Translations under genes and position numbers: made by a program
Notes under the pieces: generated by a model
The model's database searches: none
Told to the model about the DNA's origin: nothing
The model's input: only the letters and a program-made list of their open reading frames with translations
Shown: positions 15,154 through 24,529 of the stretch, in pieces
Numbering within the stretch: position 1 is the stretch's first letter
Layout: each line of letters begins with the position of its first letter
Assembly (NCBI RefSeq): GCF_026341825.1
Contig: NZ_JAPENY010000001.1
Span: 2,108,001-2,172,000 of the forward strand
Direction: 5' to 3'
From: Streptomyces sp. NBC_00620
GTDB lineage: Bacteria > Actinomycetota > Actinomycetes > Streptomycetales > Streptomycetaceae
Length of the DNA: 64,000 nucleotides

Positions 15154-15894
15154 ATGACCACGACCTCGCCCCAGGGGCGCACCGAACTGCTGAGGCCGGA
15201 CGGGAGCCCCGTCCGAGTGCTTGTGGTGGACGACGAGCTGTCGATCACCGAGCTGCTGTCCATGGCCCTTCGCTATGAAGGCTGGCAGATCCGCAGCGCG
15301 GGTGACGGGACGGGAGCGATTCAGACCGCTCGCGACTTCCGGCCCGACGCCGTCGTCCTCGACATGATGCTGCCGGACATGGACGGGCTGACCGTCCTGG
15401 GGCGGCTCCGCCGTGAGCTCCCCGACGTACCGGTCCTCTTCCTGACGGCGAAGGACGCCGTCGAGGACCGTATCGCCGGGCTCACCGCAGGCGGCGACGA
15501 CTACGTCACCAAGCCCTTCAGCCTCGAAGAGGTCGTGGCCCGGCTGCGCGGACTGATCCGCCGCTCCGGCGCCGCCGACCGCCGCAGCGACTCCGTGCTC
15601 GTCGTCGGGGACCTCACCCTCGACGAGGACAGCCACGAGGTCTCGCGGAGCGGCGAGGGCATCCACCTCACCGCCACCGAGTTCGAGCTGCTGCGCTTCC
15701 TGATGCGCAACCCGCGCCGGGTGCTCAGCAAGGCACAGATACTCGACCGCGTGTGGTCGTACGACTTCGGTGGCCAGGCCAACGTCGTCGAGCTGTACAT
15801 CTCGTATCTGCGCCGCAAGATCGACGCCGGTCGTGAGCCGATGATCCACACCCGGCGCGGTGCCGGTTATCTGATCAAGCCCGCGGCGTCATGA
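15154..15894 (+). CDS. OmpR/PhoB-family response regulator
   Basis: 246 residues: a receiver domain at 20-135 with acidic D26/D27, phosphoacceptor D70 (VVLDMMLPDMDG), T98 and K120 (YVTKPF), then a winged-helix trans_reg_C domain at about 150-242 (LTATEFELLRFLMRNP). It is the partner of the histidine kinase that follows with a four-base overlap (ATGA). The start at 15154 (MTTTSPQGR) follows homologues I recall; an ATG at 15121 directly after AGAAAGG is an alternative. By gene order this may be the pair known in S. coelicolor as SCO4020/SCO4021, from memory only. Confidence 0.92.
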   Translation: MTTTSPQGRTELLRPDGSPVRVLVVDDELSITELLSMALRYEGWQIRSAGDGTGAIQTARDFRPDAVVLDMMLPDMDGLTVLGRLRRELPDVPVLFLTAKDAVEDRIAGLTAGGDDYVTKPFSLEEVVARLRGLIRRSGAADRRSDSVLVVGDLTLDEDSHEVSRSGEGIHLTATEFELLRFLMRNPRRVLSKAQILDRVWSYDFGGQANVVELYISYLRRKIDAGREPMIHTRRGAGYLIKPAAS

Positions 15895-17510
15895 GCGGAC
15901 GACGACGGCCGCGAGCGCAGAAGAGGCGACTTCGACAGCCGCGCACGCTGCGGACGCGGCTCGTCGTCTCGGCGGTGGCGCTCATCGCGGTGGTCTGTGC
16001 CGTGATCGGCACCGTGACGACCATCGCGCTGCAGAAGCATCTGTACGAGCAACTGGACGGCCAGCTGGGCGAGGCCTCCGCGCGCGCGACCGGCGGCCCT
16101 CTGAAGCCAGGGGGCGGCAACCCGGACAACACCCAGATCCCCGGGGCCATCGCCGACGCCAACTCCTCGGACAACGAATTCGAGTTCCTCACCCGGGGGC
16201 CGAGCGCGGAGAACACCGTCGCCGCCGTCGTGGAGAACGGCGGGATCACGCAGGCGGTCATCTCCAAGGAGAAGACCGACAGCAGCGGCACCTTCAACGG
16301 GATGGACACCCCGGAGCTCACCGAGGCGCAGACGGCCGCCCTCGGCTCCGTGTCCAAGACCGGCGAGCACACCGTGGAGCTGCCCGGCCTCGGCGAGTAC
16401 CGCGTCACGTACAAAGAGGGCAGCAAGGGCAACTTCTACGTCGCCATCCCCACCAAGTCCGTCACCAACACCATCAACACCCTCATCCTCGTCGAGGTGA
16501 GCGTCACCGGCGCCGGCCTTGTCGCCGCCGCCATCGCGGGCAGCGTGCTCGTCGGCGTCGCCCTGCGCCCCCTGCGCAAGGTCGCCTCCACCGCCACCCG
16601 CGTCTCCGAACTCCCCCTGCACAGCGGCGAAGTCACCCTGTACGAGCGAGTGCCCGAGTCCGAGGCCGACCCGCACACCGAGGTCGGCCAGGTCGGTGCG
16701 GCCCTCAACCGGATGCTCGACCACATCCACGGCGCCCTGCACGCGAGACAGCAGAGCGAGACGCGCGTACGCCAGTTCGTCGCGGACGCGAGCCATGAGC
16801 TGCGTACGCCACTGGCGTCGATCCGCGGATACGCCGAGCTGACCAGACGCGGCAGGGAGGAGACCGGGCCCGACACCCGGCACGCGCTGGGCCGGATTGA
16901 ATCCGAAGCCGGGCGCATGACCCTCCTGGTCGAGGACCTTCTGCTGCTCGCGCGGCTCGACGCCGGGCGGCCGCTGCAGTACGAGCAGACCGACCTCGTA
17001 CCGCTGGTCATCGACGCCGTGAGCGACGCCCGGGCGGCCGGGCGGGATCACAACTGGCGCCTGGAACTGCCGGACGAGCCCGCGCTGGTCCTCGCGGACG
17101 CCGCACGGCTGCAGCAGGTCATGGTCAACCTGTTCGCGAATGCACGCACGCACACACCGCCGGGTACCACCGTCACCGCACGTGTCCACCAGCAAGGACC
17201 GTGGCTCTGCGTGGACGTCCAGGACGATGGCCAGGGCATTCCCCCCGACCTGCTTCCGCGCGTCTTCGAACGCTTTGCACGCGGAGATTCCTCGCGCTCC
17301 CGCTCCTCCGGCTCGACCGGTCTGGGGCTTGCCATCGTGCAGGCCGTCGCATCAGCGCATGGAGGTGCTGTGACCGTGGACAGTGTGCCCGGACGTACCG
17401 TGTTCACCCTGCATCTGCCCGCGCTGCCCGTCCAAGCGGCTGTAACAAATTCGCAAACGTACTCACAGTCAGAGCACAGTGCCACCACATGGGCGCAACA
17501 GGGCGCTTGA
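15891..17510 (+). CDS. Sensor histidine kinase
   Basis: 539 residues. Membrane helix 1 is at about 23-46, an extracellular sensor region spans 50-195, and membrane helix 2 lies at 198-225. A HAMP linker follows, then HisKA with the phospho-histidine H302 in FVADASHELRTPL, then an HATPase with an N box (NLFANARTHTPPG), the G1 box DDGQGI and GSTGLGLAIV. The extracellular part is rich in asparagine and acidic residues, without a recognised ligand domain. It overlaps the regulator gene by four bases and is followed 14 bases later by a glycosyltransferase operon, suggesting a signal linked to the envelope. Confidence 0.93.
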   Translation: MSGRRRPRAQKRRLRQPRTLRTRLVVSAVALIAVVCAVIGTVTTIALQKHLYEQLDGQLGEASARATGGPLKPGGGNPDNTQIPGAIADANSSDNEFEFLTRGPSAENTVAAVVENGGITQAVISKEKTDSSGTFNGMDTPELTEAQTAALGSVSKTGEHTVELPGLGEYRVTYKEGSKGNFYVAIPTKSVTNTINTLILVEVSVTGAGLVAAAIAGSVLVGVALRPLRKVASTATRVSELPLHSGEVTLYERVPESEADPHTEVGQVGAALNRMLDHIHGALHARQQSETRVRQFVADASHELRTPLASIRGYAELTRRGREETGPDTRHALGRIESEAGRMTLLVEDLLLLARLDAGRPLQYEQTDLVPLVIDAVSDARAAGRDHNWRLELPDEPALVLADAARLQQVMVNLFANARTHTPPGTTVTARVHQQGPWLCVDVQDDGQGIPPDLLPRVFERFARGDSSRSRSSGSTGLGLAIVQAVASAHGGAVTVDSVPGRTVFTLHLPALPVQAAVTNSQTYSQSEHSATTWAQQGA

Positions 17511-17524
17511 CAAGAGTCGTTGGC

Positions 17525-19036
17525 ATGCGAACCGATTCTTCTCCCGGCAACCTGCCGGCGCGGGAGCACCTCCCGGCCGGGTCCGCCGGTACGCCTGTCC
17601 TGGACGTAGTGATCCCCGTCTACAACGAGGAGAAGGACCTTCAGCCGTGTGTGATGAGACTGCACGAGCACCTCAAGCGCACCTTCCCGTACGAGTTCCG
17701 TATCACCGTCGCGGACAACGCGTCGACGGACACGACTCCGCAGGTCGCCGCACGGCTGGACGCCGAGATTCCGGAAGTACGGTCCTTCCGGCTGGAGCAG
17801 AAGGGCCGGGGCCGGGCGCTGCGCACGGTGTGGTCCGCCTCGGACGCCCCGATCCTCGCGTACATGGACGTGGACCTGTCCACCGACCTCAACGCCCTGC
17901 TGCCGCTGGTGGCGCCGCTGATCTCGGGTCACTCGGACCTCGCGATCGGCTCGCGGCTCGCCCGGAGCTCGCGCGTGGTGCGCGGTGCCAAGCGCGAGTT
18001 CATCAGCCGCACGTACAACCTGATCCTGCGCGGTTCGCTGCAGGCGCGCTTCACGGACGCCCAGTGCGGCTTCAAGGCGATCCGGCGTGATGTCGCCCAG
18101 GTGCTGCTGCCGCTGGTCGAAGACACCGGCTGGTTCTTCGACACCGAGATGCTGGTCCTCGCCGAGCGGGCCGGACTCCGGATCCACGAGGTGCCGGTCG
18201 ACTGGGTCGACGACCCGGACTCGACCGTGCACATCGTCAAGACGGCGACGGACGACTTGAAGGGCGTGTGGCGCGTCGGACGTGCCCTCGCCACCGGTTC
18301 GCTGCCGCTCGACCGGCTCGCCCGGCCCTTCGGGGACGACCCGCGCGACCGCGAGCTGACCGACGTGCCCAAGGGCCTGGCCCGCCAGCTCGTCGGCTTC
18401 TGCGTGGTCGGCGCCCTGTCCACGCTGTTCTACCTGCTGCTCTACAGCGGCTTCCGTACGTTCTCGGGCTCGCAGGTCGCCAACGCGCTCGCCCTGCTGG
18501 TCTCGGCCGTCGCCAACACGGCCGCCAACCGGCGCCTGACCTTCGGCGTACGCGGCCGGGGCGGCGCCGTCCGCCACCAGGCGCAGGGCCTGGTCGTCTT
18601 CGGCATCGGCCTCGCCCTCACCAGCGGTTCGCTCGCCGCCCTGAACGCGGCGACAACGAACCCCGGGCACTCCACGGAACTGGCGGTGCTCATCGCCGCC
18701 AACCTCGCGGCGACGGTCCTGCGGTTCCTGCTCTTCCGGGCCTGGGTCTTCCCCGACCGGCGCGACGAGCCCGCCTCCCCGGTCGGGGCGGTCCGCAACC
18801 CGGCCTCGCCCACCTACTCGACGGCGGCCCCGCAGCAGTACCCGGGACAGCCGCCGTACCCAGGACAGCAGCAGTACCAGGGACACCAGCAGTACGAGCA
18901 GTTCCGCACAGAGCAGTTCCACACAGACCAGTTCCGCGCCGGTGAAGCCGCGGACCGCACCTACGGCGACGCGACCATGCAGCTCGAAGCCGTGCGCCCG
19001 TACGACGACGATCCGAATCCGAGGAACGCACGATGA
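17525..19036 (+). CDS. GT2 dolichyl-phosphate-sugar-synthase-like glycosyltransferase fused to GtrA
   Basis: 503 residues. The GT2 domain (about 24-250) has VVIPVYNEEKDL, the nucleotide site YMDVDLSTD, and AQCGFKAIRR plus VPVDWVDDPDSTV, as in polyprenyl-phosphate-mannose/glucose synthases. Four membrane helices of a GtrA domain follow (about 290-415; QLVGFCVVGALSTLFYLLL). A low-complexity tail rich in Q, Y, P and G ends it. The enzyme should load a sugar onto polyprenyl phosphate at the inner membrane face, and GtrA may flip it. The next gene, overlapping by four bases, is the matching GT39 transferase. Confidence 0.9.
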   Translation: MRTDSSPGNLPAREHLPAGSAGTPVLDVVIPVYNEEKDLQPCVMRLHEHLKRTFPYEFRITVADNASTDTTPQVAARLDAEIPEVRSFRLEQKGRGRALRTVWSASDAPILAYMDVDLSTDLNALLPLVAPLISGHSDLAIGSRLARSSRVVRGAKREFISRTYNLILRGSLQARFTDAQCGFKAIRRDVAQVLLPLVEDTGWFFDTEMLVLAERAGLRIHEVPVDWVDDPDSTVHIVKTATDDLKGVWRVGRALATGSLPLDRLARPFGDDPRDRELTDVPKGLARQLVGFCVVGALSTLFYLLLYSGFRTFSGSQVANALALLVSAVANTAANRRLTFGVRGRGGAVRHQAQGLVVFGIGLALTSGSLAALNAATTNPGHSTELAVLIAANLAATVLRFLLFRAWVFPDRRDEPASPVGAVRNPASPTYSTAAPQQYPGQPPYPGQQQYQGHQQYEQFRTEQFHTDQFRAGEAADRTYGDATMQLEAVRPYDDDPNPRNAR

Positions 19037-21261
19037 CGACCCAGTCCGATACGAGCTATCAGGGGGGAGCGAATCCCCCCAGCAGTACCGTGGACCCCTC
19101 CGTGGGGCCGTCGGCCTCGACGGCTGTACACGAGCCGGTCGTGCCCGCCGCCTCCCCCGACTCCGGTGAGCCGAAGCAGCCCTTCGCGCGCCGCCTCTGG
19201 CGCGGCCGGCCCGAGGACCCGAGCTGGGCGCGCCCCGCGTTCCTCGGTCTGCTGGTCGTCACCGCGGTGCTGTACCTGTACAACCTGAGCGCCTCCGGCT
19301 ACGCCAACTCCTTCTACTCCGCGGCCGTCCAGGCCGGCAGCGAGAGCTGGAAGGCCTTCTTCTTCGGCTCGCTGGACGCCTCCAACGCCATCACCGTCGA
19401 CAAGCCCCCGGCCTCGCTGTGGCCGATGGCGCTGTCGGTCAAGATCTTCGGCCTCAGCTCGTGGGCGATCCTCGTTCCCGAGGTGCTGATGGGCGTCGGC
19501 ACGGTCGCCGTCCTGTACGCGGCCCTGCGCCGCCGCTTCAGCCCGGCAGCGGGCCTGATCGCGGGCGCCGTGCTCGCGCTCACCCCCGTCGCCGCGCTGA
19601 TGTTCCGGTTCAACAACCCGGACGCGATCCTCGCGCTGCTCATGACCGTCACGGTCTACTGCGTGATCCGCGCTCTCGAGGACGGCCGCACGAAGTGGCT
19701 GGTCTGGGCGGGTGTCGCGGTCGGCTTCGCCTTCCTGTCGAAGACCCTGCAGGCCTTCCTGATCCTGCCGCCGCTCGCCATCCTGTACGCGGTCTGCGCG
19801 CCGGTGAAGCTGAAGAAGCGGTTCGTGCAGCTGGGCTGGTCGACGCTCGCGCTGCTCGTCTCCGGCGGCTGGTGGGTCGCGATCGTCGAGCTGTGGCCGG
19901 CGTCCTCGCGTCCCTACATCGGCGGCTCGCAGGACAACTCCTTCCTTGAACTGACCTTCGGTTACAACGGACTTGGCCGTATCAACGGCGAGGAGACCGG
20001 CAGTGTCGGCGGCGGAGGCGGCGCCGGTGGCACCGGGCAGTGGGGCGAGACCGGCTGGGACCGGATGTTCAACTCCGAGATCGGCAGCCAGATCTCGTGG
20101 CTGCTCCCCGCCGCGCTGATCCTGCTGGTCGCGGGTCTTGTCCTGACCCGCAAGGCCAAGCGGACCGACCTGACGCGCAGTTCGTTCCTCGCCTGGGGCG
20201 GCGCGCTGCTGATGACCACGCTGATCTTCAGCTACATGGCCGGCATCTTCCACCAGTACTACACGATCGCCCTGGCTCCCTACATCGCCGCGGTGGTCGG
20301 CATGGGCGCCACGGTGCTGTGGGAAGAGCGCTCGAAGCTCTGGGCCTCGCTCACCCTCGCCGCCTCGGTCACCGCGACCGCGGCCTGGGGTTACGTCCTC
20401 CTCAACCGCACCCCCGACTACCTGCCCTGGCTCAAGTGGCTGGTCCTCATCGGCGGTCTGGTCGGCGCCCTCGGCCTGATCTTCGTGGCCAAGCTGGGCC
20501 GCCAACTGGCCCTCGCGGCAGTCGCGTTGAGCTTCGTGGCCTCGGTCGCGGGTCCGACCGCGTACACCCTCAGCACGGTGAACACCGGGCACACCGGGTC
20601 CATCGTGACGGCCGGCCCGTCCGGCGCGAGCATGATGGGCGGCCGCGGTGGCGGCGGCGGTGGCATGGGCGGTGGCGGCGGCTTCCCGGGCGGCGGCGGC
20701 AACACGCAGCAGGGTGGCGGCAATGCCCAGCAGGGCGGCGGCATGGGCCAGCCCCCGACAGGTGGCACCGGCGGCGGCTTCCCCGGCGGCGGCACGAACG
20801 GCAACACCCAGCAGAACGGCCAGGGCGGTACGACCGGCGGCCGGACGGGCGAAGGCGGCATGGGCGGTGGCGGCGGCGCCGCGGGTCTGCTCAACGGCGC
20901 GACCGTCACCGACGAGGCGAAGGCGCTCCTCGAGAAGAACGCCGACGACTACACCTGGGCGGCCGCGGCCATCGGTGCCCAGAACTCCGCGAGCTACCAG
21001 CTCGCCACCGGTGACCCGGTGATGGCGATCGGCGGCTTCAACGGCACCGACCCGTCGCCGACGCTGGCCCAGTTCAAGGAGTACGTGGCCGACGGCAAGA
21101 TCCACTACTTCATCTCCAGCGGAACCGGCGGCGGCGGCATGGGCGGCAGCAGCGAAGGCACCTCCTCCCAGATCACCTCGTGGGTCGAGGCCAACTACAC
21201 GAAGGTGACGGTCGGTTCGGCCACCTTCTACGACCTGACGCAGCCGACCAGCAGCAGCTGA
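19033..21261 (+). CDS. GT39 polyprenyl-phosphate-sugar glycosyltransferase
   Basis: 742 residues. A large membrane domain of about 12 helices begins near residue 70. It contains the first-loop signature (YANSFYSAAVQAGSESWKAF, then SLDASNAITVDKPPASLWPM) in which acidic residues bind the lipid-sugar donor. A glycine- and glutamine-rich external stretch (about 535-620, GGGGGMGGGGG) follows, then a small soluble C-terminal domain with LLEKNADDYTWAAAAIG. This is the Streptomyces 'glycosyltransferase family 39' architecture. It probably moves a sugar from the carrier made by the previous gene to a wall or secreted acceptor. It overlaps that gene by four bases. Confidence 0.9.
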   Translation: MTTQSDTSYQGGANPPSSTVDPSVGPSASTAVHEPVVPAASPDSGEPKQPFARRLWRGRPEDPSWARPAFLGLLVVTAVLYLYNLSASGYANSFYSAAVQAGSESWKAFFFGSLDASNAITVDKPPASLWPMALSVKIFGLSSWAILVPEVLMGVGTVAVLYAALRRRFSPAAGLIAGAVLALTPVAALMFRFNNPDAILALLMTVTVYCVIRALEDGRTKWLVWAGVAVGFAFLSKTLQAFLILPPLAILYAVCAPVKLKKRFVQLGWSTLALLVSGGWWVAIVELWPASSRPYIGGSQDNSFLELTFGYNGLGRINGEETGSVGGGGGAGGTGQWGETGWDRMFNSEIGSQISWLLPAALILLVAGLVLTRKAKRTDLTRSSFLAWGGALLMTTLIFSYMAGIFHQYYTIALAPYIAAVVGMGATVLWEERSKLWASLTLAASVTATAAWGYVLLNRTPDYLPWLKWLVLIGGLVGALGLIFVAKLGRQLALAAVALSFVASVAGPTAYTLSTVNTGHTGSIVTAGPSGASMMGGRGGGGGGMGGGGGFPGGGGNTQQGGGNAQQGGGMGQPPTGGTGGGFPGGGTNGNTQQNGQGGTTGGRTGEGGMGGGGGAAGLLNGATVTDEAKALLEKNADDYTWAAAAIGAQNSASYQLATGDPVMAIGGFNGTDPSPTLAQFKEYVADGKIHYFISSGTGGGGMGGSSEGTSSQITSWVEANYTKVTVGSATFYDLTQPTSSS

Positions 21262-21320
21262 CGGTTTGCTCTCGGGGGCCTGACGGTTCCCTCTCAGGGG
21301 TCTGACGGTTCCTTCTCAGG
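21259..21320 (+). repeat. Three imperfect 22-bp tandem repeats
   Basis: The phrase CTGACGGTT(T/C)xCTCTCxGGG occurs three times in a row, starting in the stop codon of the GT39 gene and running into the terminator. Likely slippage-born; no role seen. Confidence 0.65.
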
Positions 21321-21358
21321 GCGGTGGCCCGGGGCATTCGCTCCGGGCCACCGCCCTT
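21318..21358 (+). terminator. Terminator of the two-component/glycosyltransferase operon
   Basis: AGGGCGGTGGCCCGG and CCGGGCCACCGCCCT pair around a ten-base loop and are followed by TTTC. Confidence 0.85.
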
Positions 21359-21374
21359 TCGTACGCCCTGGAAA

Positions 21375-21417
21375 ACAACTTTGTTGTACGCCGTACAGGA
21401 GCTGTTCTACGGTGTAC
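21375..21417. promoter_or_regulatory. Operator-like inverted repeats before the MFS gene
   Basis: GTACGCCGTAC (21386-21396) and TACGGTGTAC (to 21417) are similar dyads whose centres are 21 bases apart, two helical turns; ACAAC-TTT-GTTGT overlaps the left edge. They end at the transporter start. They are good candidates for sites of the TetR-type regulator encoded downstream. Confidence 0.6.
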
Positions 21418-21420
21418 AGC

Positions 21421-22956
21421 ATGTCCCCCACGCAGACCACCACCCCCACCCCCACGCAGACCACCACCCCCACCCCCACCCAGACCTACCAAGGACACCC
21501 CCAGCGCTGGCTCATCCTCGGTGTCATCTGCCTCGCCCAGCTCACCGTGCTGCTCGACAACACCGTGCTGAACGTCGCGATCCCCTCCCTCACCCGCGAA
21601 CTCGGCGCGGGAACCGCCGACATCCAGTGGATGATCAACGCGTACTCCCTGGTGCAGTCCGGGCTGCTGCTCACGGCGGGCAGCGCGGCCGACCGCTACG
21701 GCCGCAAGAAGATGCTGGTCGCCGGGCTCGTGCTGTTCGGGATCGGGTCGGTGGCGGCCGGACTCGCCGACTCCACAGGGCAGTTGATCGCCGCGCGGGC
21801 GGGCATGGGTGTCGGCGGCGCGCTGCTGCTGACGACCACGCTCGCCGTCGCGATGCAGATCTTCACCCCCGACGAGCAGCCGAAGGCGATCGGCGTCTGG
21901 AGCGCCGTCAACGCGCTCGGCTTCGCGACGGGGCCGCTCCTCGGCGGGTTCATGCTGGACCACTTCTGGTGGGGCGCGATCTTCCTGGTCAATCTGCCGG
22001 TGGTGGCGCTGGGGATCGTCGCGGTGGTGGCCCTCGTACCGGAGTCGAAAAACCCGCGCGGGGACCGTCCTGACCTGCTCGGCGCGCTGCTCTCCACGAT
22101 CGGTATGAGCGCGCTCGTGTACGCGATCATCTCCGGGCCCGAGCACGGCTGGGCGTCCGGACGGGTGATGGCCACCGCGGTGGGCGCGGTGGCGGTGCTC
22201 GCCCTCTTCGCCCACTGGGAGAGCCGGATCCCGTACCCGATGCTCGATCTGCACTTCTTCCGCGACCGGCGCTTCACGGGAGCCGTCGCGGGCGCGGTGC
22301 TCATCACCTTCGGCATGGGCGGGGCGCTCTTCCTGCTGACCCAGCACCTTCAAGTCGTGCTGGGATACGGGCCCTTGGAGGCCGGGCTGCGAACCGCGCC
22401 GCTCGCGCTCGCCGTCGTCGCCCTGAACTTCTCCGGCCTGTCGGCGAAGTGGACGGCGAAGCTCGGGACACCGGTGTCGATCGCGCTCGGCATGGTGCTG
22501 ATGTCGGGCGGCCTGGTCTCGATCGCGACGCTCACCGCGCACGGGTACGTCGGCACGCTGCTCGGGCTGCTGCTGATCGGCGTGGGGTGCGCCATCGCCA
22601 ACCCCGCCATGGCGCACGCCATCATGAGCGCCATCCCCCGGGAGAAGGCGGGCGTCGGAGCGGGCATCAACGGCACGCTGGCCGAGTTCGGCAACGGCCT
22701 GGGCGTGGCCGTGCTCGGCGCGGTCCTCAACTCCCGTTTCGCGGCGCTCATTCCGGTGGCGGCGAGCTCACTGCCCGCGGCGCTCGCGTCCGCCGGCTCG
22801 GCGGACGAGCGGGGGCGGATCACCGACGCGTTCTCGTCGGGGCTCGAGACCAGCCAGCTGGTGGGTGCGGTCGCCGTACTTCTCGGGGGGCTGCTGGCGG
22901 CGGCGTTGCTGCGGCGGGCGGAGCGGGGAGACTCCGTGGTGGCGGTGTCCGTCTGA
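21421..22956 (+). CDS. DHA2-family (14-helix) drug:H+ antiporter
   Basis: 511 residues with 14 predicted membrane helices. Motif A-like GSAADRYGRKK lies after helix 2, motif C-like ALGFATGPLLGG in helix 5, and the DHA2 N-terminal LDNTVLNVAIPSLTREL in helix 1. The first 25 residues are a repeated TQTTTPTPTQ low-complexity tail. The ATG at 21421 is used; a GTG three codons earlier is possible. The closest described relatives are actinorhodin- or EmrB/QacA-type exporters. A TetR gene follows 86 bases downstream on the same strand, and dyads before the start suggest repression by it. Confidence 0.9.
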   Translation: MSPTQTTTPTPTQTTTPTPTQTYQGHPQRWLILGVICLAQLTVLLDNTVLNVAIPSLTRELGAGTADIQWMINAYSLVQSGLLLTAGSAADRYGRKKMLVAGLVLFGIGSVAAGLADSTGQLIAARAGMGVGGALLLTTTLAVAMQIFTPDEQPKAIGVWSAVNALGFATGPLLGGFMLDHFWWGAIFLVNLPVVALGIVAVVALVPESKNPRGDRPDLLGALLSTIGMSALVYAIISGPEHGWASGRVMATAVGAVAVLALFAHWESRIPYPMLDLHFFRDRRFTGAVAGAVLITFGMGGALFLLTQHLQVVLGYGPLEAGLRTAPLALAVVALNFSGLSAKWTAKLGTPVSIALGMVLMSGGLVSIATLTAHGYVGTLLGLLLIGVGCAIANPAMAHAIMSAIPREKAGVGAGINGTLAEFGNGLGVAVLGAVLNSRFAALIPVAASSLPAALASAGSADERGRITDAFSSGLETSQLVGAVAVLLGGLLAAALLRRAERGDSVVAVSV

Positions 22957-23042
22957 CGCCCGCTTAGCATCATTCGAGAAGGGCGGACCGGTGAATTCCG
23001 GGCCCACTCTCTTGAAGTACCGAGTTCCGAGGAAGGTGCGCC

Positions 23043-23816
23043 ATGGTGAGGGCAGCCGACAGGGCCGAGCGGCCGGCGCGGACCAGTGTCTGGCTGGAGG
23101 GCAAGGCCGCCCGGGGCGGTTCGGCCCGGGGCGGCGGTCAGCCGTCGGGGCTCGACCGGGGCCGGATCACCGAGGTCACGGTGCGGCTGCTCGACGCGGA
23201 GGGGATGGCGAAGTTCTCCATGCGCCGGCTGGCCGCCGAGCTGAACGTCACCGCGATGTCCGTGTACTGGTACGTCGACACCAAGGACGACCTGCTCGAA
23301 CTCGCCCTCGACGCGGTCTTCGGCGAACTGGAGCTGCCGGACGCGGAGTCGGGTGAGGACTGGCGCGACCAGCTGCGCTTCCTCGCCGGCGGCTACCGGG
23401 CCCTGCTGGTGCGCCACCCCTGGGTGTCCCCGCTCAGCGGCACCTTCCTGAACATCGGCCCGCACTCGATGGCCTTCTCGCTCCGCGTCCATGAGGTGAT
23501 CCGCAGGACGGGCCTGCCCCCGCACGGACAGATGGGCGCTCTCTCGGCGGTCTTCCAGTTCGTCTACGGCTTCGGCACGATCGAGGGCCACTTCGTGCAG
23601 CGGTGCGCTTCCGCGGGGATGAGCCAGGACGAGTACTACCGCCAGGCCATGAGCACGATCGGCGAACAGCCCCAGTTCGCCGCGCACGTCGCCAGCTCCG
23701 CGGACCTGCTGGAGGCCCGCGGCGGCGACACGGTTGAGGAAATGCGCGAGCGAGACTTCACCTTCGCCCTGGAGACACTGATCGCGGGCATCGAGACGAT
23801 GGTGCAGCGGGGCTGA
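23043..23816 (+). CDS. TetR-family repressor
   Basis: 257 residues. A disordered basic N-terminus of about 40 residues precedes the HTH (ITEVTVRLLDAEGMAKFSMR, then AAELNVTAMSVYWYVDTKDD), which has the AMSVYWYV recognition helix typical of the TetR_C_1 (TetR/ActR) subgroup. The C-terminal ligand domain follows. GAGGAAGG nine bases before the ATG fixes the start. It probably represses the DHA2 exporter immediately upstream and releases on binding the exported compound. Confidence 0.9.
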   Translation: MVRAADRAERPARTSVWLEGKAARGGSARGGGQPSGLDRGRITEVTVRLLDAEGMAKFSMRRLAAELNVTAMSVYWYVDTKDDLLELALDAVFGELELPDAESGEDWRDQLRFLAGGYRALLVRHPWVSPLSGTFLNIGPHSMAFSLRVHEVIRRTGLPPHGQMGALSAVFQFVYGFGTIEGHFVQRCASAGMSQDEYYRQAMSTIGEQPQFAAHVASSADLLEARGGDTVEEMRERDFTFALETLIAGIETMVQRG

Positions 23817-23825
23817 GGAATGGGT

Positions 23826-24000
23826 TTTCGCCCCCTCCGCCCCTACCCGTCCCGTACCAGCCTTTCGGCTGCGGGTGTATGGGGGCTTGTCGCGCAGTTC
23901 CCCGCGCCCCTAAAAGGGGCGCGGGGAACTGCGCAGTCTTTTAGCGGGGTCTGGGGGCGCAGCCCCCAGGAACGGGACGGGTAGGGGCGGAGGGGGCGAG
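23826..24000. repeat. Nested long inverted repeats between convergent genes
   Basis: The outer arms CGCCCCCTCCGCCCCTACCC and GGGTAGGGGCGGAGGGGGCG flank an inner perfect hairpin GCGCAGTTCCCCGCGCCCCT-AAA-AGGGGCGCGG... (about 23893-23934) and a small GGGGGCGCAGCCCCC stem. It lies between the converging TetR and PPOX genes, so it should stop transcription from both sides. Similar hairpins occur widely between Streptomyces genes. Confidence 0.8.
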
Positions 24001-24009
24001 TAAACGCTC

Positions 24010-24480
24010 CTACTCCTGCGGAGCCAACCGCGCCGGGAACCCCCCGGTGGCGACCGGCCCCCACCTCTCGGGCGTGACCCGGATGATCGACTTCCCCTGC
24101 TTGAGCATCGCCTCGCGATACTCGTCCCAGTCCGGATGCTCACCCGCGATGTTCCGGTAGTACTCGACGAGCGGCTCGACGGAGTCGGGCGAGTCGATCA
24201 CCTCGGCGTAGCCGTCGATCTGGACCCACGGCCCGTTCCACTCGTCGCTCAGCACGATCAGGCTGACCCGCTCGTCCCGCTTGGCGTTGCGGGTCTTGGC
24301 GCGCTCCGGGTACGTCGAGACGACGATGCGGCCGGAGTCGTCGACCCCGCAGGTCAGGGGGGACCCCTGGGGGCTCCCGTCGGTGCGGCGGGTGAGCAGG
24401 ATGGCGCGGTGCCGGGGACGTACGAAGTCCAGCAGTTCGTCGCGGGAGACAGAGGTGTTCGTCGCGGTGTTCGGTGCCAT
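24010..24480 (-). CDS. F420-dependent PPOX-class flavin/deazaflavin-binding protein
   Basis: 156 residues forming one split-barrel domain of the PPOX/FDOR family: FVRPRHRAILLTRRTDGSPQ, SPLTCGVDDSGRIVVSTYPE and RVSLIVLSDEWNGPWVQIDG, with R-AKTRN-KRD, which contacts the phosphate tail of F420 in this group. Members reduce small molecules with F420H2 or bind F420 or heme. The ATG at 24480 (MAPNTATNTS) is preferred over an upstream ATG. It is separated from the YceI gene by 49 bases and could be its operon partner. Confidence 0.85.
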   Translation of the reverse strand: MAPNTATNTSVSRDELLDFVRPRHRAILLTRRTDGSPQGSPLTCGVDDSGRIVVSTYPERAKTRNAKRDERVSLIVLSDEWNGPWVQIDGYAEVIDSPDSVEPLVEYYRNIAGEHPDWDEYREAMLKQGKSIIRVTPERWGPVATGGFPARLAPQE

Positions 24481-24529
24481 GGCTCGCAGCCTAGGGCCTG
24501 CGACGGCCACCTGCCTGTCCCTGCCGTTC

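Noticed and set aside
18961..21105. 714-codon reverse-strand frame over the glycosyltransferase operon
   Set aside because: Antisense of GT2/GtrA and GT39 genes; no start signal or domain.
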